The position numbers and the translations under genes were made by a program. From contig URPD01000003.1 of NCBI GenBank assembly GCA_900549645.1, forward strand, positions 1 to 64,000: a stretch of 64,000 bases of DNA, written 5' to 3'. This stretch comes from an uncultured Eubacteriales bacterium. GTDB taxonomy: Bacteria > Bacillota > Clostridia > Oscillospirales > Oscillospiraceae. The notes under the pieces were generated by a model. It saw only the letters and a list, made by a program, of their open reading frames with translations, did not search any database and was not told the DNA's origin. Shown piece after piece: positions 8,482-16,029 of the stretch; positions within the stretch are counted from its first letter, which is position 1, and every line of letters begins with the position of its first letter.

Positions 8482-10518
8482 TTATTCACTTACTATCTTA
8501 TAATACACCTTCGCCGTGCGCATATACACGAGCGCGTATATCAGCGCAAAGCCCAGAAAGCTGCCGACCGTGCACCACATCGCAAGCTGCACGTTCATCA
8601 GGCCGAAGAGCTGAAGCATCAGCTTCACAAGGCTGAAGTCAAAGGCGACGTGTACAGCCGCGACTACCAGCGGCGCAAAGAACACGATGAGCACCTGCTT
8701 ATTTATGCTGCTGCGTACCTCCTCCTTTTGCAGTCCGACCTGCTGCATAATCCGGTAGCGCTCACGATCCTCATAGCCCTCGGATATCTGCTTATAGTAT
8801 ATTATAAGCACCATCGCCATCATAAATATTATCCCGAGGAAGCCGCCGAGGAACAGGAACGCGCCGTTCAGCGAATAGAACTCCTCCGCGTTAGAGGTCT
8901 TTTCATTGACGTAATAGCGCTCCCAGTCGATCTGATCGCCGGAGATGTACGGTCCGACGTTGTCCCAGTCAGATATTGCCTCGCCGCATTCCCTTTTCTG
9001 CTCGTCGGTGCCGTCAGTATCAAAGCAGATATTGCAGGTCATCTGCATGACGGGGCCGTTGCCGGCAGCCGTGTCCTCGACGAGCTTCCATATATCGCGC
9101 AGAGCAGCCATGTCGGGGAAAATGAGGTACTTTATATTTGCCGCGTAGACAGCATACTGGCCGATCTTGAAGCTCTTGTCCTGCTCCACAGTTCTGAACT
9201 CGCGGCGCTCGACGCTGCCATTGCCGTCAACTATCGAGATATGCAGCGTGTCGTAGCGCGCATCGCCGCCGACATACATCACCTCGTCCGGCGCGAGCGT
9301 CAGCTCCTTGCCGCTGATTGCGGTATAATCCGCCGCGGTCAGCATGACGGCGTTCACGACCGTCCCGTTGGCATCGCCGGTGTTCATGTTTCTAAGCTCG
9401 TTATTATTCTCGACCATGAACAGCGGCATGGAGTTGTAGCTACAGATCTTCGTCGGCTCCAGCCCCTGCGCACGGACGGCCTTGGTCATGCCGTCGGTCA
9501 GGCGCGCAGTGTCGAAGTTATCGTCCTCGTTATGGATGAAAACGCCGCTAATATCTGCCGGATAGCGCAGACGTATGGAGTCCTCGGTGCCCATGTACAG
9601 CGAGAGCGTGGAGGATATCATAACGAGCACCATGGTTGAGAGGATGCAGATATTTGCAAGGCCGACGGCATTGCGGTTCATGCGGTGCAGCATACCGGAG
9701 ATGCCGATGAAGTTGCCGGTCTTATAATAAAATCTCTTGTTTCTTCTCAGCGCCTTGAGAACCGCGATGCTCACCGCCGAAAACAGGCAGTATGTGCCGA
9801 TAATGACAAGAATTACGGCGACAAAATACACGACGAGTGCGTCAAAAGCATTCTTCGTTGTCACGGCGATGTAATAGCCCGCGCCGAGGGAGCCGATGCC
9901 CAACAGCGTGAGCAGCCATTTCGTCTTCGGCTCGCGCTCCCCCGCGTTCTCACCGTGCAGAAGCTCAACGGGGCGCTGAAAATGGAGCCGCTTGAGGTTA
10001 CACAGCAGCGACACGGCAATGACTCCGGCAAAGGCCGCCGCGGTCAAGCCGATCGCCTTACCCGAGACATAAAACTCAAACATCGTGTCAAAGCGCATAA
10101 TGCGCCCGACCAGCATCATCACAAGCTTCTGAATCAGTATGCCGAGCGGTATGCCGATGACGACGCTGCACAGCCATGTGTACAGTGACTCACAGCACAG
10201 CACAAGACCGATGCTGCCCTTGCCCATGCCGAGGATATTATACAGACCCAGCTCCTTACTGCGGCGCTTCATCAGAAAGCTGTTGGTATAGCTCAGGAAT
10301 ATCACGATAAAAAGCGCCAGCACAAAGCTGCCAAGCGTCATGAACATCATCAGATAGTCATAGCGCTGCTTCCCCGGCAGATCGTTGTAATAGGACAGCG
10401 CCGTCATAATATAGAACGCCGCCGCGCTGATAACGACGGTCAGCAGATACGGAAAATAGAACTTGCCGTTTTTGATTATATTTTGCCCTGCAAGCTTGGG
10501 GTAAAAGAGCTTATTCAT
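8482..10518 (-). CDS. ABC transporter permease, FtsX/BceB-like
   Basis: 678-residue membrane protein with an N-terminal helix (FPYLLTVVISAAAFYIM), clusters of helices near 100-300, a long extracytoplasmic domain (~330-560) and a final pair of helices. This is the layout of MacB/FtsX-type permeases such as BceB, which take part in peptide-antibiotic sensing or resistance. The start at 10518 (MNKLFYPKLAGQNI) overlaps the ATPase stop by eight bases; the 59 extra in-frame residues upstream lie in the ATPase gene and are rejected. No sensor kinase or response regulator lies beside it, so its control is unclear. Confidence 0.88.
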   Translation of the reverse strand: MNKLFYPKLAGQNIIKNGKFYFPYLLTVVISAAAFYIMTALSYYNDLPGKQRYDYLMMFMTLGSFVLALFIVIFLSYTNSFLMKRRSKELGLYNILGMGKGSIGLVLCCESLYTWLCSVVIGIPLGILIQKLVMMLVGRIMRFDTMFEFYVSGKAIGLTAAAFAGVIAVSLLCNLKRLHFQRPVELLHGENAGEREPKTKWLLTLLGIGSLGAGYYIAVTTKNAFDALVVYFVAVILVIIGTYCLFSAVSIAVLKALRRNKRFYYKTGNFIGISGMLHRMNRNAVGLANICILSTMVLVMISSTLSLYMGTEDSIRLRYPADISGVFIHNEDDNFDTARLTDGMTKAVRAQGLEPTKICSYNSMPLFMVENNNELRNMNTGDANGTVVNAVMLTAADYTAISGKELTLAPDEVMYVGGDARYDTLHISIVDGNGSVERREFRTVEQDKSFKIGQYAVYAANIKYLIFPDMAALRDIWKLVEDTAAGNGPVMQMTCNICFDTDGTDEQKRECGEAISDWDNVGPYISGDQIDWERYYVNEKTSNAEEFYSLNGAFLFLGGFLGIIFMMAMVLIIYYKQISEGYEDRERYRIMQQVGLQKEEVRSSINKQVLIVFFAPLVVAAVHVAFDFSLVKLMLQLFGLMNVQLAMWCTVGSFLGFALIYALVYMRTAKVYYKIVSE

Positions 10519-11275
10519 CGCGGCCGCCTTTCTGGAGGAGCTTGAGCGTGTCGGAGATTTTGGCGTACATAGCCTCCTCGTCCATCTCGCCGCGATATAT
10601 CTGGTGGAACACCTCGCCGTCTTTGATAAACATGACGCGCTTTGCGTGGGAGGCGGCCTTGGTCGAGTGCGTGACCATGAGTATGGTCTGCCCATCGTGA
10701 TTTATCTGCTCAAAGAGACGCAGGAGCTGGTCGGTCGCCTTTGAGTCGAGTGCGCCGGTCGGCTCATCGGCGAGGATGAGCTGCGGATTTGTGATGAGCG
10801 CGCGGGCGACGGCGGCGCGCTGCTTCTGGCCGCCGGACACCTCATAGGGGTATTTCTGCAGGATGTCCTTGATGCCGAGCTTTGCGGCAATAGGATCGAG
10901 CGCGCGGCTCATCTCGTCGTACTTCTTGCCTGAGAGCACCAGCGGCAGGAAGATATTGTCCTGAATAGAAAAGGTGTCGAGCAGATTAAAATCCTGAAAC
11001 ACGAAGCCCAGATTGTCACGGCGGAAGGCGGATATCTCCTTCTCCTTTATATCGACGATGTTGCGTCCGTTGAGCAGGACTTGTCCGGAGCTCGGCTTAT
11101 CGAGCGAAGCGAGGATATTCAAAAGCGTCGTCTTGCCGCTGCCGCTCTCGCCCATGATGGCGACGTATTCGCCCTTTTCGACCGAGAAGCTGACGTTTGA
11201 AAGCGCCTGCACGCTGTTGCCGCCGAAACGGGAGGTATAGATTTTCTTCAGATTTTTTACTTCGAGAATAGGCAT
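10511..11275 (-). CDS. ABC transporter ATPase, BceA/MacB-like
   Basis: 254 residues with Walker A GESGSGKTT, Q-loop FVFQDFNLL, signature VSGGQKQRAAVARAL, Walker B LILADEPTGALD and the switch His in THS. The partner is the FtsX-like permease that follows. Two ATGs are possible (11281 and 11275); the second is eight bases from AAGGAG and is preferred. It is coupled to the upstream small gene by overlap. Confidence 0.93.
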   Translation of the reverse strand: MPILEVKNLKKIYTSRFGGNSVQALSNVSFSVEKGEYVAIMGESGSGKTTLLNILASLDKPSSGQVLLNGRNIVDIKEKEISAFRRDNLGFVFQDFNLLDTFSIQDNIFLPLVLSGKKYDEMSRALDPIAAKLGIKDILQKYPYEVSGGQKQRAAVARALITNPQLILADEPTGALDSKATDQLLRLFEQINHDGQTILMVTHSTKAASHAKRVMFIKDGEVFHQIYRGEMDEEAMYAKISDTLKLLQKGGRDE

Positions 11276-11277
11276 TG

Positions 11278-11457
11278 TCATTTCTCCTTGCAGTATTTAC
11301 TGCCGCACATCGCGGCGCATGCGGAGTACACGGCTCCGCAGGGGTCGGGGACGCCGTACAGTATGCTTGCTCCCAGCATAAGTTCTCCAAGCCCGCTGTC
11401 GTTTTTGATGATGCCGTCGATCTTGTCAAGCCAATTTGTTTTTTCAGTCTTTTTCAT
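11278..11457 (-). CDS. Small protein translated with the ABC transporter, function unknown
   Basis: 59 residues (MKKTEKTNWLDKIDGIIKND...). It has a moderately hydrophobic middle (LGELMLGASILYGV) and three Cys near the end (SACAAMCGSKYCKEK). The ATG at 11457 follows GAAAGGGG. Its stop overlaps the region of the ATPase start, implying coupled expression, so it may be an accessory or regulatory peptide of the transporter. I do not recognise a family. Confidence 0.6.
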   Translation of the reverse strand: MKKTEKTNWLDKIDGIIKNDSGLGELMLGASILYGVPDPCGAVYSACAAMCGSKYCKEK

Positions 11458-11488
11458 CTCGCTGACCCCTTTCCTTGGTTTACGCATG

Positions 11489-11564
11489 TATTTTACCGCG
11501 CCGGGGCAGAGCCTGCCATAGCTTTGCCTTACAAATACAGCCCCTAAGCTTACATTCTTGTAAG
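11489..11564 (-). other. Conserved block upstream of the small ABC-linked gene (copy 1)
   Basis: On the minus strand: a TTACAA..TGTAAG hairpin, 13 variable bases, a 23-base block shared exactly with 29565-29587, then CGGCGCGGT. It lies just upstream of the 59-residue gene. It may be an RNA element or a dispersed repeat. Confidence 0.5.
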
Positions 11565-11576
11565 AATAGGGGCTTT
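11539..11576. terminator. Terminator-like hairpin after merR
   Basis: Outer stem AGCCCCTA/TAGGGGCT with an inner CTTAC/GTAAG pairing. It overlaps the conserved block above. Confidence 0.6.
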
Positions 11577-11578
11577 TA

Positions 11579-12019
11579 TCAGTCCGAATGTGCGTTGTCG
11601 TATATCGCCTTTATCTCCGGCGGGAGCTTGTCCGGTATCATCTCGTGCAGCGCGTCCTCGCTGCCGTCGGCCATCGCCCGCTCATAATACCAGCACTTGA
11701 AGCGCAGCATGTCCAGCGTTTTTTCAAGCCGATCCATCTCGGCCTTCACCGTCTCCAGCTGGTGCTCGAACAGCGCATGGCGCTGAGGGTAGGTGCCGCT
11801 CCCCTCCGCGCACCACTGCATGAACTGCTTTATCTCCTTTATCTCAAGCCCCGATCTTTTCAGGCACTCGATGACGCGCAGAGCCTCCAGCTCGCGCTCG
11901 CTGAAGCGGCGGATGCCGGAGCTTCGCTCCATCTGCGGGAACAGCCCCTCTTTATCATAATATCTCAGCGTGGATATTGGAAGCGAGAACATCTCCGATA
12001 CCTGCCCTATCGTATACAT
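11579..12019 (-). CDS. MerR-family transcriptional regulator
   Basis: 146 residues. The winged helix-turn-helix starts at MYTIGQVSEMFSLPISTLRYYDKEGL and is followed by RRFSERELEALRVIECLKRSGL and a long dimerisation coiled coil. It resembles the NmlR/AdhR branch that senses aldehyde or redox stress. The start at 12019 follows AGAGGAAACAAAT; an in-frame ATG at 12058 lies in the promoter region. It is divergent from the flavin reductase gene, and the shared intergenic region holds a MerR-type promoter that it presumably controls. Confidence 0.9.
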   Translation of the reverse strand: MYTIGQVSEMFSLPISTLRYYDKEGLFPQMERSSGIRRFSERELEALRVIECLKRSGLEIKEIKQFMQWCAEGSGTYPQRHALFEHQLETVKAEMDRLEKTLDMLRFKCWYYERAMADGSEDALHEMIPDKLPPEIKAIYDNAHSD

Positions 12020-12059
12020 ATTTGTTTCCTCTATTAACAAAATTTTTTCCTTTTGCATC

Positions 12060-12090
12060 TTGACCTAAAGTCAGCTTTAGGGTATATAAT
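12060..12090 (+). promoter_or_regulatory. MerR-type promoter with 19-bp spacer and operator
   Basis: TTGACC (12060-12065) and TATAAT (12085-12090) are 19 bases apart, the over-long spacing that MerR proteins correct by DNA distortion. The dyad CCTAAAG-TCAG-CTTTAGG (12064-12081) fills the spacer. It drives the flavin reductase operon. Confidence 0.85.
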
Positions 12091-12161
12091 AATTATAGCA
12101 CGGGGACAGAGACGCTGTCAACCGATACTAATATCAACCGAAACATACGGAGGTAACTCAT

Positions 12162-12704
12162 ATGTCCAAAAAGGTTCTCGTTATAAGCTCCAGCCTGCGC
12201 CCGAACAGTAATTCCGAAGCGCTGGCGGACGCCTTCGCCGAGGGCGCCGCGACCGCTGGCAACGAGGTAGAGGAAATTTCCCTGCGCGGGAAAAACATCG
12301 GCTTCTGCCGCGGATGTCTCGCATGTCAGCAGCTCGGCCATTGCGTGATAAACGACGACGCGCTGGAGATTGCCGAGAAGATGCTGCACGCGGACGTGCT
12401 CGTTTTCGCAACGCCGATCTACTACTACGAAATGAGCGGCCAGCTCAAGACCCTGCTTGACCGCGTGAACTCTCTCTTCGCAAGCGATTACGCGTTCAGA
12501 GACGCGTACTTTCTCTCCACCGCCATGGACGACGAGCCGGGCACCGACGAGCGCGCCGTACACGGCTTCGAGGGCTGGGTCATTTGCTACGAAAACTGCC
12601 GCCTTGCGGGCACGGTGTTCGCCGGCGGCGTGGACGGCGCGGGCGAGATCGCAGGTCATCCCGCGCTTGAAGAGGCGCGCGCAATGGGCGCCGCGATAAA
12701 ATAA
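12162..12704 (+). CDS. Flavodoxin-like NADPH-dependent FMN reductase
   Basis: 180 residues with a flavodoxin-like fold: phosphate loop SSSLRPNSNSEALA, then the CRGCLACQ cysteine motif common in iron-sulfur-flavoprotein and quinone-reductase relatives, then ATPIYYYEMSGQLKTLLDR. It is the first gene behind the MerR-type promoter. Reduction of quinones, azo compounds or nitro compounds during redox stress is inferred from family and regulation; the natural substrate is unknown. Confidence 0.85.
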   Translation: MSKKVLVISSSLRPNSNSEALADAFAEGAATAGNEVEEISLRGKNIGFCRGCLACQQLGHCVINDDALEIAEKMLHADVLVFATPIYYYEMSGQLKTLLDRVNSLFASDYAFRDAYFLSTAMDDEPGTDERAVHGFEGWVICYENCRLAGTVFAGGVDGAGEIAGHPALEEARAMGAAIK

Positions 12705-12724
12705 TTTCTCAGGAGGAATTCATC

Positions 12725-13462
12725 ATGGTAAAGCAGACTGCGGGCAGAGACGCCCTGAATGATTTTGCGCCGAAATTCGCCGAGCTGAACGACGATGTGC
12801 TCTTCGGCGAGGTGTGGTCGCGCGAGGACAAGCTGTCGCTCAAGCTCCGCTCTATTGTGACCATAACCGCTCTCATCAGCAAGGGGATAACCGATTCTTC
12901 GCTCAAATATCATCTTTCCACCGCGCGCACGAACGGCGTGACCCACAGTGAGATGGCCGAAATACTCACGCACATCTCATTCTACGCCGGCTGGCCGAAC
13001 GCGTGGGCGGCGTTCCGCATGGCGAAGGAGGTCTACGCCGACGACAACGCCGTTGAATCGCACGGCGGCTTCTTCGGCCTCGGCGAGCCGAACGACGCGT
13101 ATGCGCAGTATTTCACCGGCCGCAGCTTCCTCAAGCCGCTGACCGTCCCCGGAGAGACGGTGTTCCTCGCAAACGTCACCTTCGAGCCGGGCTGCCGCAA
13201 CAACTGGCACATCCACCACGCGAAGTGCGGCGGCGGACAGCTGCTCATCTGCGTCGACGGCGAGGGCTGGTATTAGGAGGAGGGCAAGCCCGCGCAGAGC
13301 CTGACCCCCGGCGATGTCGTCACCATCCCCGCGAACGTCAAGCACTGGCACGGCGCAAAGGCCGACAGTTGGTTCAGCCATATCGCCGTTGAGGTTCCCG
13401 GCGAGGAGTGCCGCAACGAGTGGTGCAAGCCCGTCAGCGACGCGGAGTATAACGCGCTGTAA
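12725..13462 (+). pseudogene. Carboxymuconolactone decarboxylase-cupin fusion with in-frame TAG
   Basis: The first 183 codons encode a carboxymuconolactone decarboxylase-like (AhpD-fold) domain and most of a cupin (WHIHHAKCGGGQLL, then GEGWY). A TAG at 13274-13276 stops the frame. The same frame then continues for 61 codons with the missing cupin end (SLTPGDVVTIPANVKHWHGA) to TAA at 13460. Relatives normally read Gln at this place, so a single CAG-to-TAG change explains it. The ribosome site (AGGAGG) and codon usage are intact, so the event is recent or an error. TAG is a true stop elsewhere in the window (e.g. 47141-47143). Confidence 0.85.
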
Positions 13463-13533
13463 GATATAGAGTAAGCGCGGGAAAACCACCTTAGCGCCCT
13501 TTAACGAGGGGCATACTTCATCTCAATATTATC

Positions 13534-13571
13534 AAAATAGCGGGGACTCTCAACCGAGTCCCCGCTATTTT
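13534..13571. terminator. Strong terminator after the CMD-cupin gene
   Basis: Perfect 16-bp stem (AAAATAGCGGGGACTC and its complement) with a six-base loop, usable in both directions. Confidence 0.9.
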
Positions 13572-13584
13572 ACGTTTTCCTTAT

Positions 13585-13752
13585 TTACCTCTTCGCAAGC
13601 TTTTCGGACAGCTTGTCAACTATCTTTCTGAGGTTGAAGCCGACAGCGCCGCCTATCGCCGCGCCGATAACAAAGAACAGCTTATGATAGCGGCGGCGAA
13701 CCTTCTTGATGATGACCACAGGCGTATTCTTCTTTTTCTTGGGAAGCTTCAT
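13585..13752 (-). CDS. Small basic membrane-anchored protein (YtxH-like)
   Basis: 55 residues with a Lys/Arg-rich N-terminus (MKLPKKKKNTPVVIIKKVRRR), one hydrophobic, glycine-rich segment (FFVIGAAIGGAVGF) and a basic amphipathic tail. The ATG is eight bases from AAGGAG. The pattern resembles short YtxH-type proteins. It is the last gene behind the ABC exporter; a link to it is only positional. Confidence 0.65.
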   Translation of the reverse strand: MKLPKKKKNTPVVIIKKVRRRYHKLFFVIGAAIGGAVGFNLRKIVDKLSEKLAKR

Positions 13753-13779
13753 AGCACTTTCTCCTTTTTATATTTAATT

Positions 13780-15555
13780 TTAGAAATCCATAACCATACG
13801 CGCGCTTTCCTCTTCCGACAGCTCCGTCACTCTCGTGTCAAGCACGCGGTACACCCTGCTGCACATGCTCAGTACGCTGGGACGGTGCGTCGTGACGATG
13901 CAGGTCTTATCCGGGCAGTGCTCCAATATACTGCGCAGTACCTGCCGCTCGGTAGCAACGTCCAGCGCGCTTGTCGCCTCGTCCATGAGGAGTATCGGCG
14001 CGTCGCGCAGGATCGCGCGCGCGATTGCGATGCGCTGTGCCTGACCTTCCGACAGGCCGCGCCCGCGCTCGCCCACGGGGCTGTTTATCCCCTGCGGCAT
14101 CTTCTCCACGAAGTCCCACGCCGAGGCCGCCTTCAGCGCCGCGACGAGCTGTTCGTCGCTCGCGTCCTGCCGCACAATGCGCAGGTTATCCGCAATTGTG
14201 CCGGAGAAAACGGTGTTCCCCTGCGGGACATATGAAAACAGGCACCTTGTGTCCGCCGATAGCGGCACCTCGCCGTCATTGCCGACGAGCCGCGCCGTGC
14301 CACCGTCGGGATGCACAAGGCCAAGGAGCATGCGGATAAGCGTGGTCTTTCCCTCTCCGGAGGGGCCGACCAGCGCAACGATCTCGCCGGGCGCGGCCTC
14401 GAAGCCGGAGCCGCTTATGATCTTCGTCCCCGCGGTATACGAGAAATCTATATTCTCAAGCTTCAGCGCGTATGCGCCGCCGTGGGGCTGTTCCCCGCCG
14501 CGCGGCTCCTTGCTCAGCTCCGCAAGCTCCCGGATGCGCCGTGCAGCGACGGAGCTTGTCATGGCCAAGGGCAGCATACCCACAAGCCCTGAAAACGCGC
14601 TGCTCAGGCTCGCCCGCTGCTGTAGAAACAGCGTCATCGTGCCGAAGTTTATATATCCGCCCCACAGCCGCCACAGGCAGTAGGCAAAGGCGATGAACTC
14701 CACCAGCTTTCCGAGCGCCGAAAGCCACGCTTTCGTGCGGATGCTGAACGAGTTGTAGCCCAGCGCGACGTCCTTATATTTCCCCTGCCAGCCGCGCAGA
14801 CGGCTCTTCGTGTCGTCCTCCGCGTCAAAGCCCTTTATCGTGTCGATATTATAGAACACCTCGACCTGAAAGGCCGACAACTCGCTCATCGTCTCGCGCG
14901 TTTTATTGCTGTATCCGCGCATCCTGCGCATGAGCGGCCGCGATGAAAACAGCAGCACCGGCGCGCTCGCAAACGCGATGAGCGCCATGACCGGGTCATA
15001 GTACATTATCACGCAGAACGTGGCAATGAAGCTGAAAAGATATATCACGAGGTTCGGTATCCAGCATATCGCGTTCGACGCGACTGTGCTGACGTCGGCG
15101 GTGAAGCGGTTTAGTATATCGCCGCTCTTGAACCGACTCAGCTCCATCCATTCGGAGTCGAGCAGGCAGCCGAAAACATCGGCCTGAATATCGTTATTGA
15201 TATCGACGCCGAGCTTTGCCGACACCCACGACGACAGGCTCGAAAACCCTATGCTCAACGCCGCGCCCACGACCATTATCACCGCGACTATCCAGAGTCT
15301 GCTGGAATCGAAGCCCGTGATGATGTCGATGACATATTTGCCCGCAACGCTTGAGGCAAGCCCCGTCGCGCTGCACAGCAGACCGAGCAGGGTGTAGAGC
15401 GCTATGCGCCCCTTATATGGCTTTGCATAGCGCATGATCCATTTCCAGTCGGCGTACATGCCGCGGAAGCTGCCGTCCCGGATGCCCTTCAGCAGCATCC
15501 CCAGAGACTCCGAGTGAAGCGGAGCGCTATTCTTTTTTTTGCTGCCCTGATCCAT
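13780..15555 (-). CDS. ABC exporter, fused membrane and ATPase domains
   Basis: 591-residue half-transporter. Six membrane helices occupy about residues 45-330. The ATPase domain has Walker A GPSGEGKTT, signature LSEGQAQRIAIARAIL (Glu in place of the second Gly), Walker B ILLMDEATSALD and the switch His in TTHRPS. The likely start is ATG 15555 behind GGAGAATCGG; a GTG at 15567 is the alternative. It overlaps the end of the S26-like peptidase gene. Placed at the head of a polysaccharide locus, it could export a glycan, lipid or peptide; the sequence does not decide. Confidence 0.9.
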   Translation of the reverse strand: MDQGSKKKNSAPLHSESLGMLLKGIRDGSFRGMYADWKWIMRYAKPYKGRIALYTLLGLLCSATGLASSVAGKYVIDIITGFDSSRLWIVAVIMVVGAALSIGFSSLSSWVSAKLGVDINNDIQADVFGCLLDSEWMELSRFKSGDILNRFTADVSTVASNAICWIPNLVIYLFSFIATFCVIMYYDPVMALIAFASAPVLLFSSRPLMRRMRGYSNKTRETMSELSAFQVEVFYNIDTIKGFDAEDDTKSRLRGWQGKYKDVALGYNSFSIRTKAWLSALGKLVEFIAFAYCLWRLWGGYINFGTMTLFLQQRASLSSAFSGLVGMLPLAMTSSVAARRIRELAELSKEPRGGEQPHGGAYALKLENIDFSYTAGTKIISGSGFEAAPGEIVALVGPSGEGKTTLIRMLLGLVHPDGGTARLVGNDGEVPLSADTRCLFSYVPQGNTVFSGTIADNLRIVRQDASDEQLVAALKAASAWDFVEKMPQGINSPVGERGRGLSEGQAQRIAIARAILRDAPILLMDEATSALDVATERQVLRSILEHCPDKTCIVTTHRPSVLSMCSRVYRVLDTRVTELSEEESARMVMDF

Positions 15556-16027
15556 CCGATTCTCCACGAAAACTCTTGATAATGCGCATCACTGCGCTGC
15601 CGCCGTGAAGCAGCAGCAGCCTGACGCCGAAGCTGTCCACCCAGAAGCCGCTGAAAAAGTCCCAGCATCTATCGCCGGGGGCGATCAGCTTTCCGTCCCG
15701 CTCGGCCTCGACGACGCGCGCGAACACCGCGTTTCGCGGTACGCCGCACTCCATGACGCACTGCGCGTCGCCGGAGATGTCGAGGCTGCCGTCGGGGTTC
15801 ACGCGGCACACGCGGTGCATGATATACTGGCCGTTCGGGCGCGTATAGAACACGATGTCACCCTTTTTTATCTCCGAATCCGGAGCCGTGAAGAATACGG
15901 TGTCCCGCCCGTGCTTCAGAAACGGGCTCATGCTGTTTCCCGCCACGCGGACCGAGACACGGTGTCCCTGCCTGATAAGCTCCCTCAGCATACCCATATA
16001 CTCCGCCGTGTCAACCTTTTTGCTCAT
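15527..16027 (-). CDS. S24/S26-type signal peptidase-like protein
   Basis: 166 residues. The signature around the catalytic serine (VAGNSMSPFLKHG), the strand KKGDIVFY and a following MHRV motif (the His form of the second catalytic site, as in SipW/ER-type peptidases) are clear. No N-terminal membrane helix is seen; a hydrophobic stretch lies near the C-terminus (FFSGFWVDSFGVRLLLL). It overlaps the ABC exporter start by 29 bases, so the two are coupled. Processing of an exported substrate is inferred. Confidence 0.8.
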   Translation of the reverse strand: MSKKVDTAEYMGMLRELIRQGHRVSVRVAGNSMSPFLKHGRDTVFFTAPDSEIKKGDIVFYTRPNGQYIMHRVCRVNPDGSLDISGDAQCVMECGVPRNAVFARVVEAERDGKLIAPGDRCWDFFSGFWVDSFGVRLLLLHGGSAVMRIIKSFRGESDGSGQQKKE

Positions 16028-16029
16028 GC

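Noticed and set aside
13274..13276. TAG as pyrrolysine or as a recoded Gln codon
   Set aside because: Other genes in the window end properly at TAG and no pyl or suppressor tRNA gene is present here; nonsense mutation or error is simpler.
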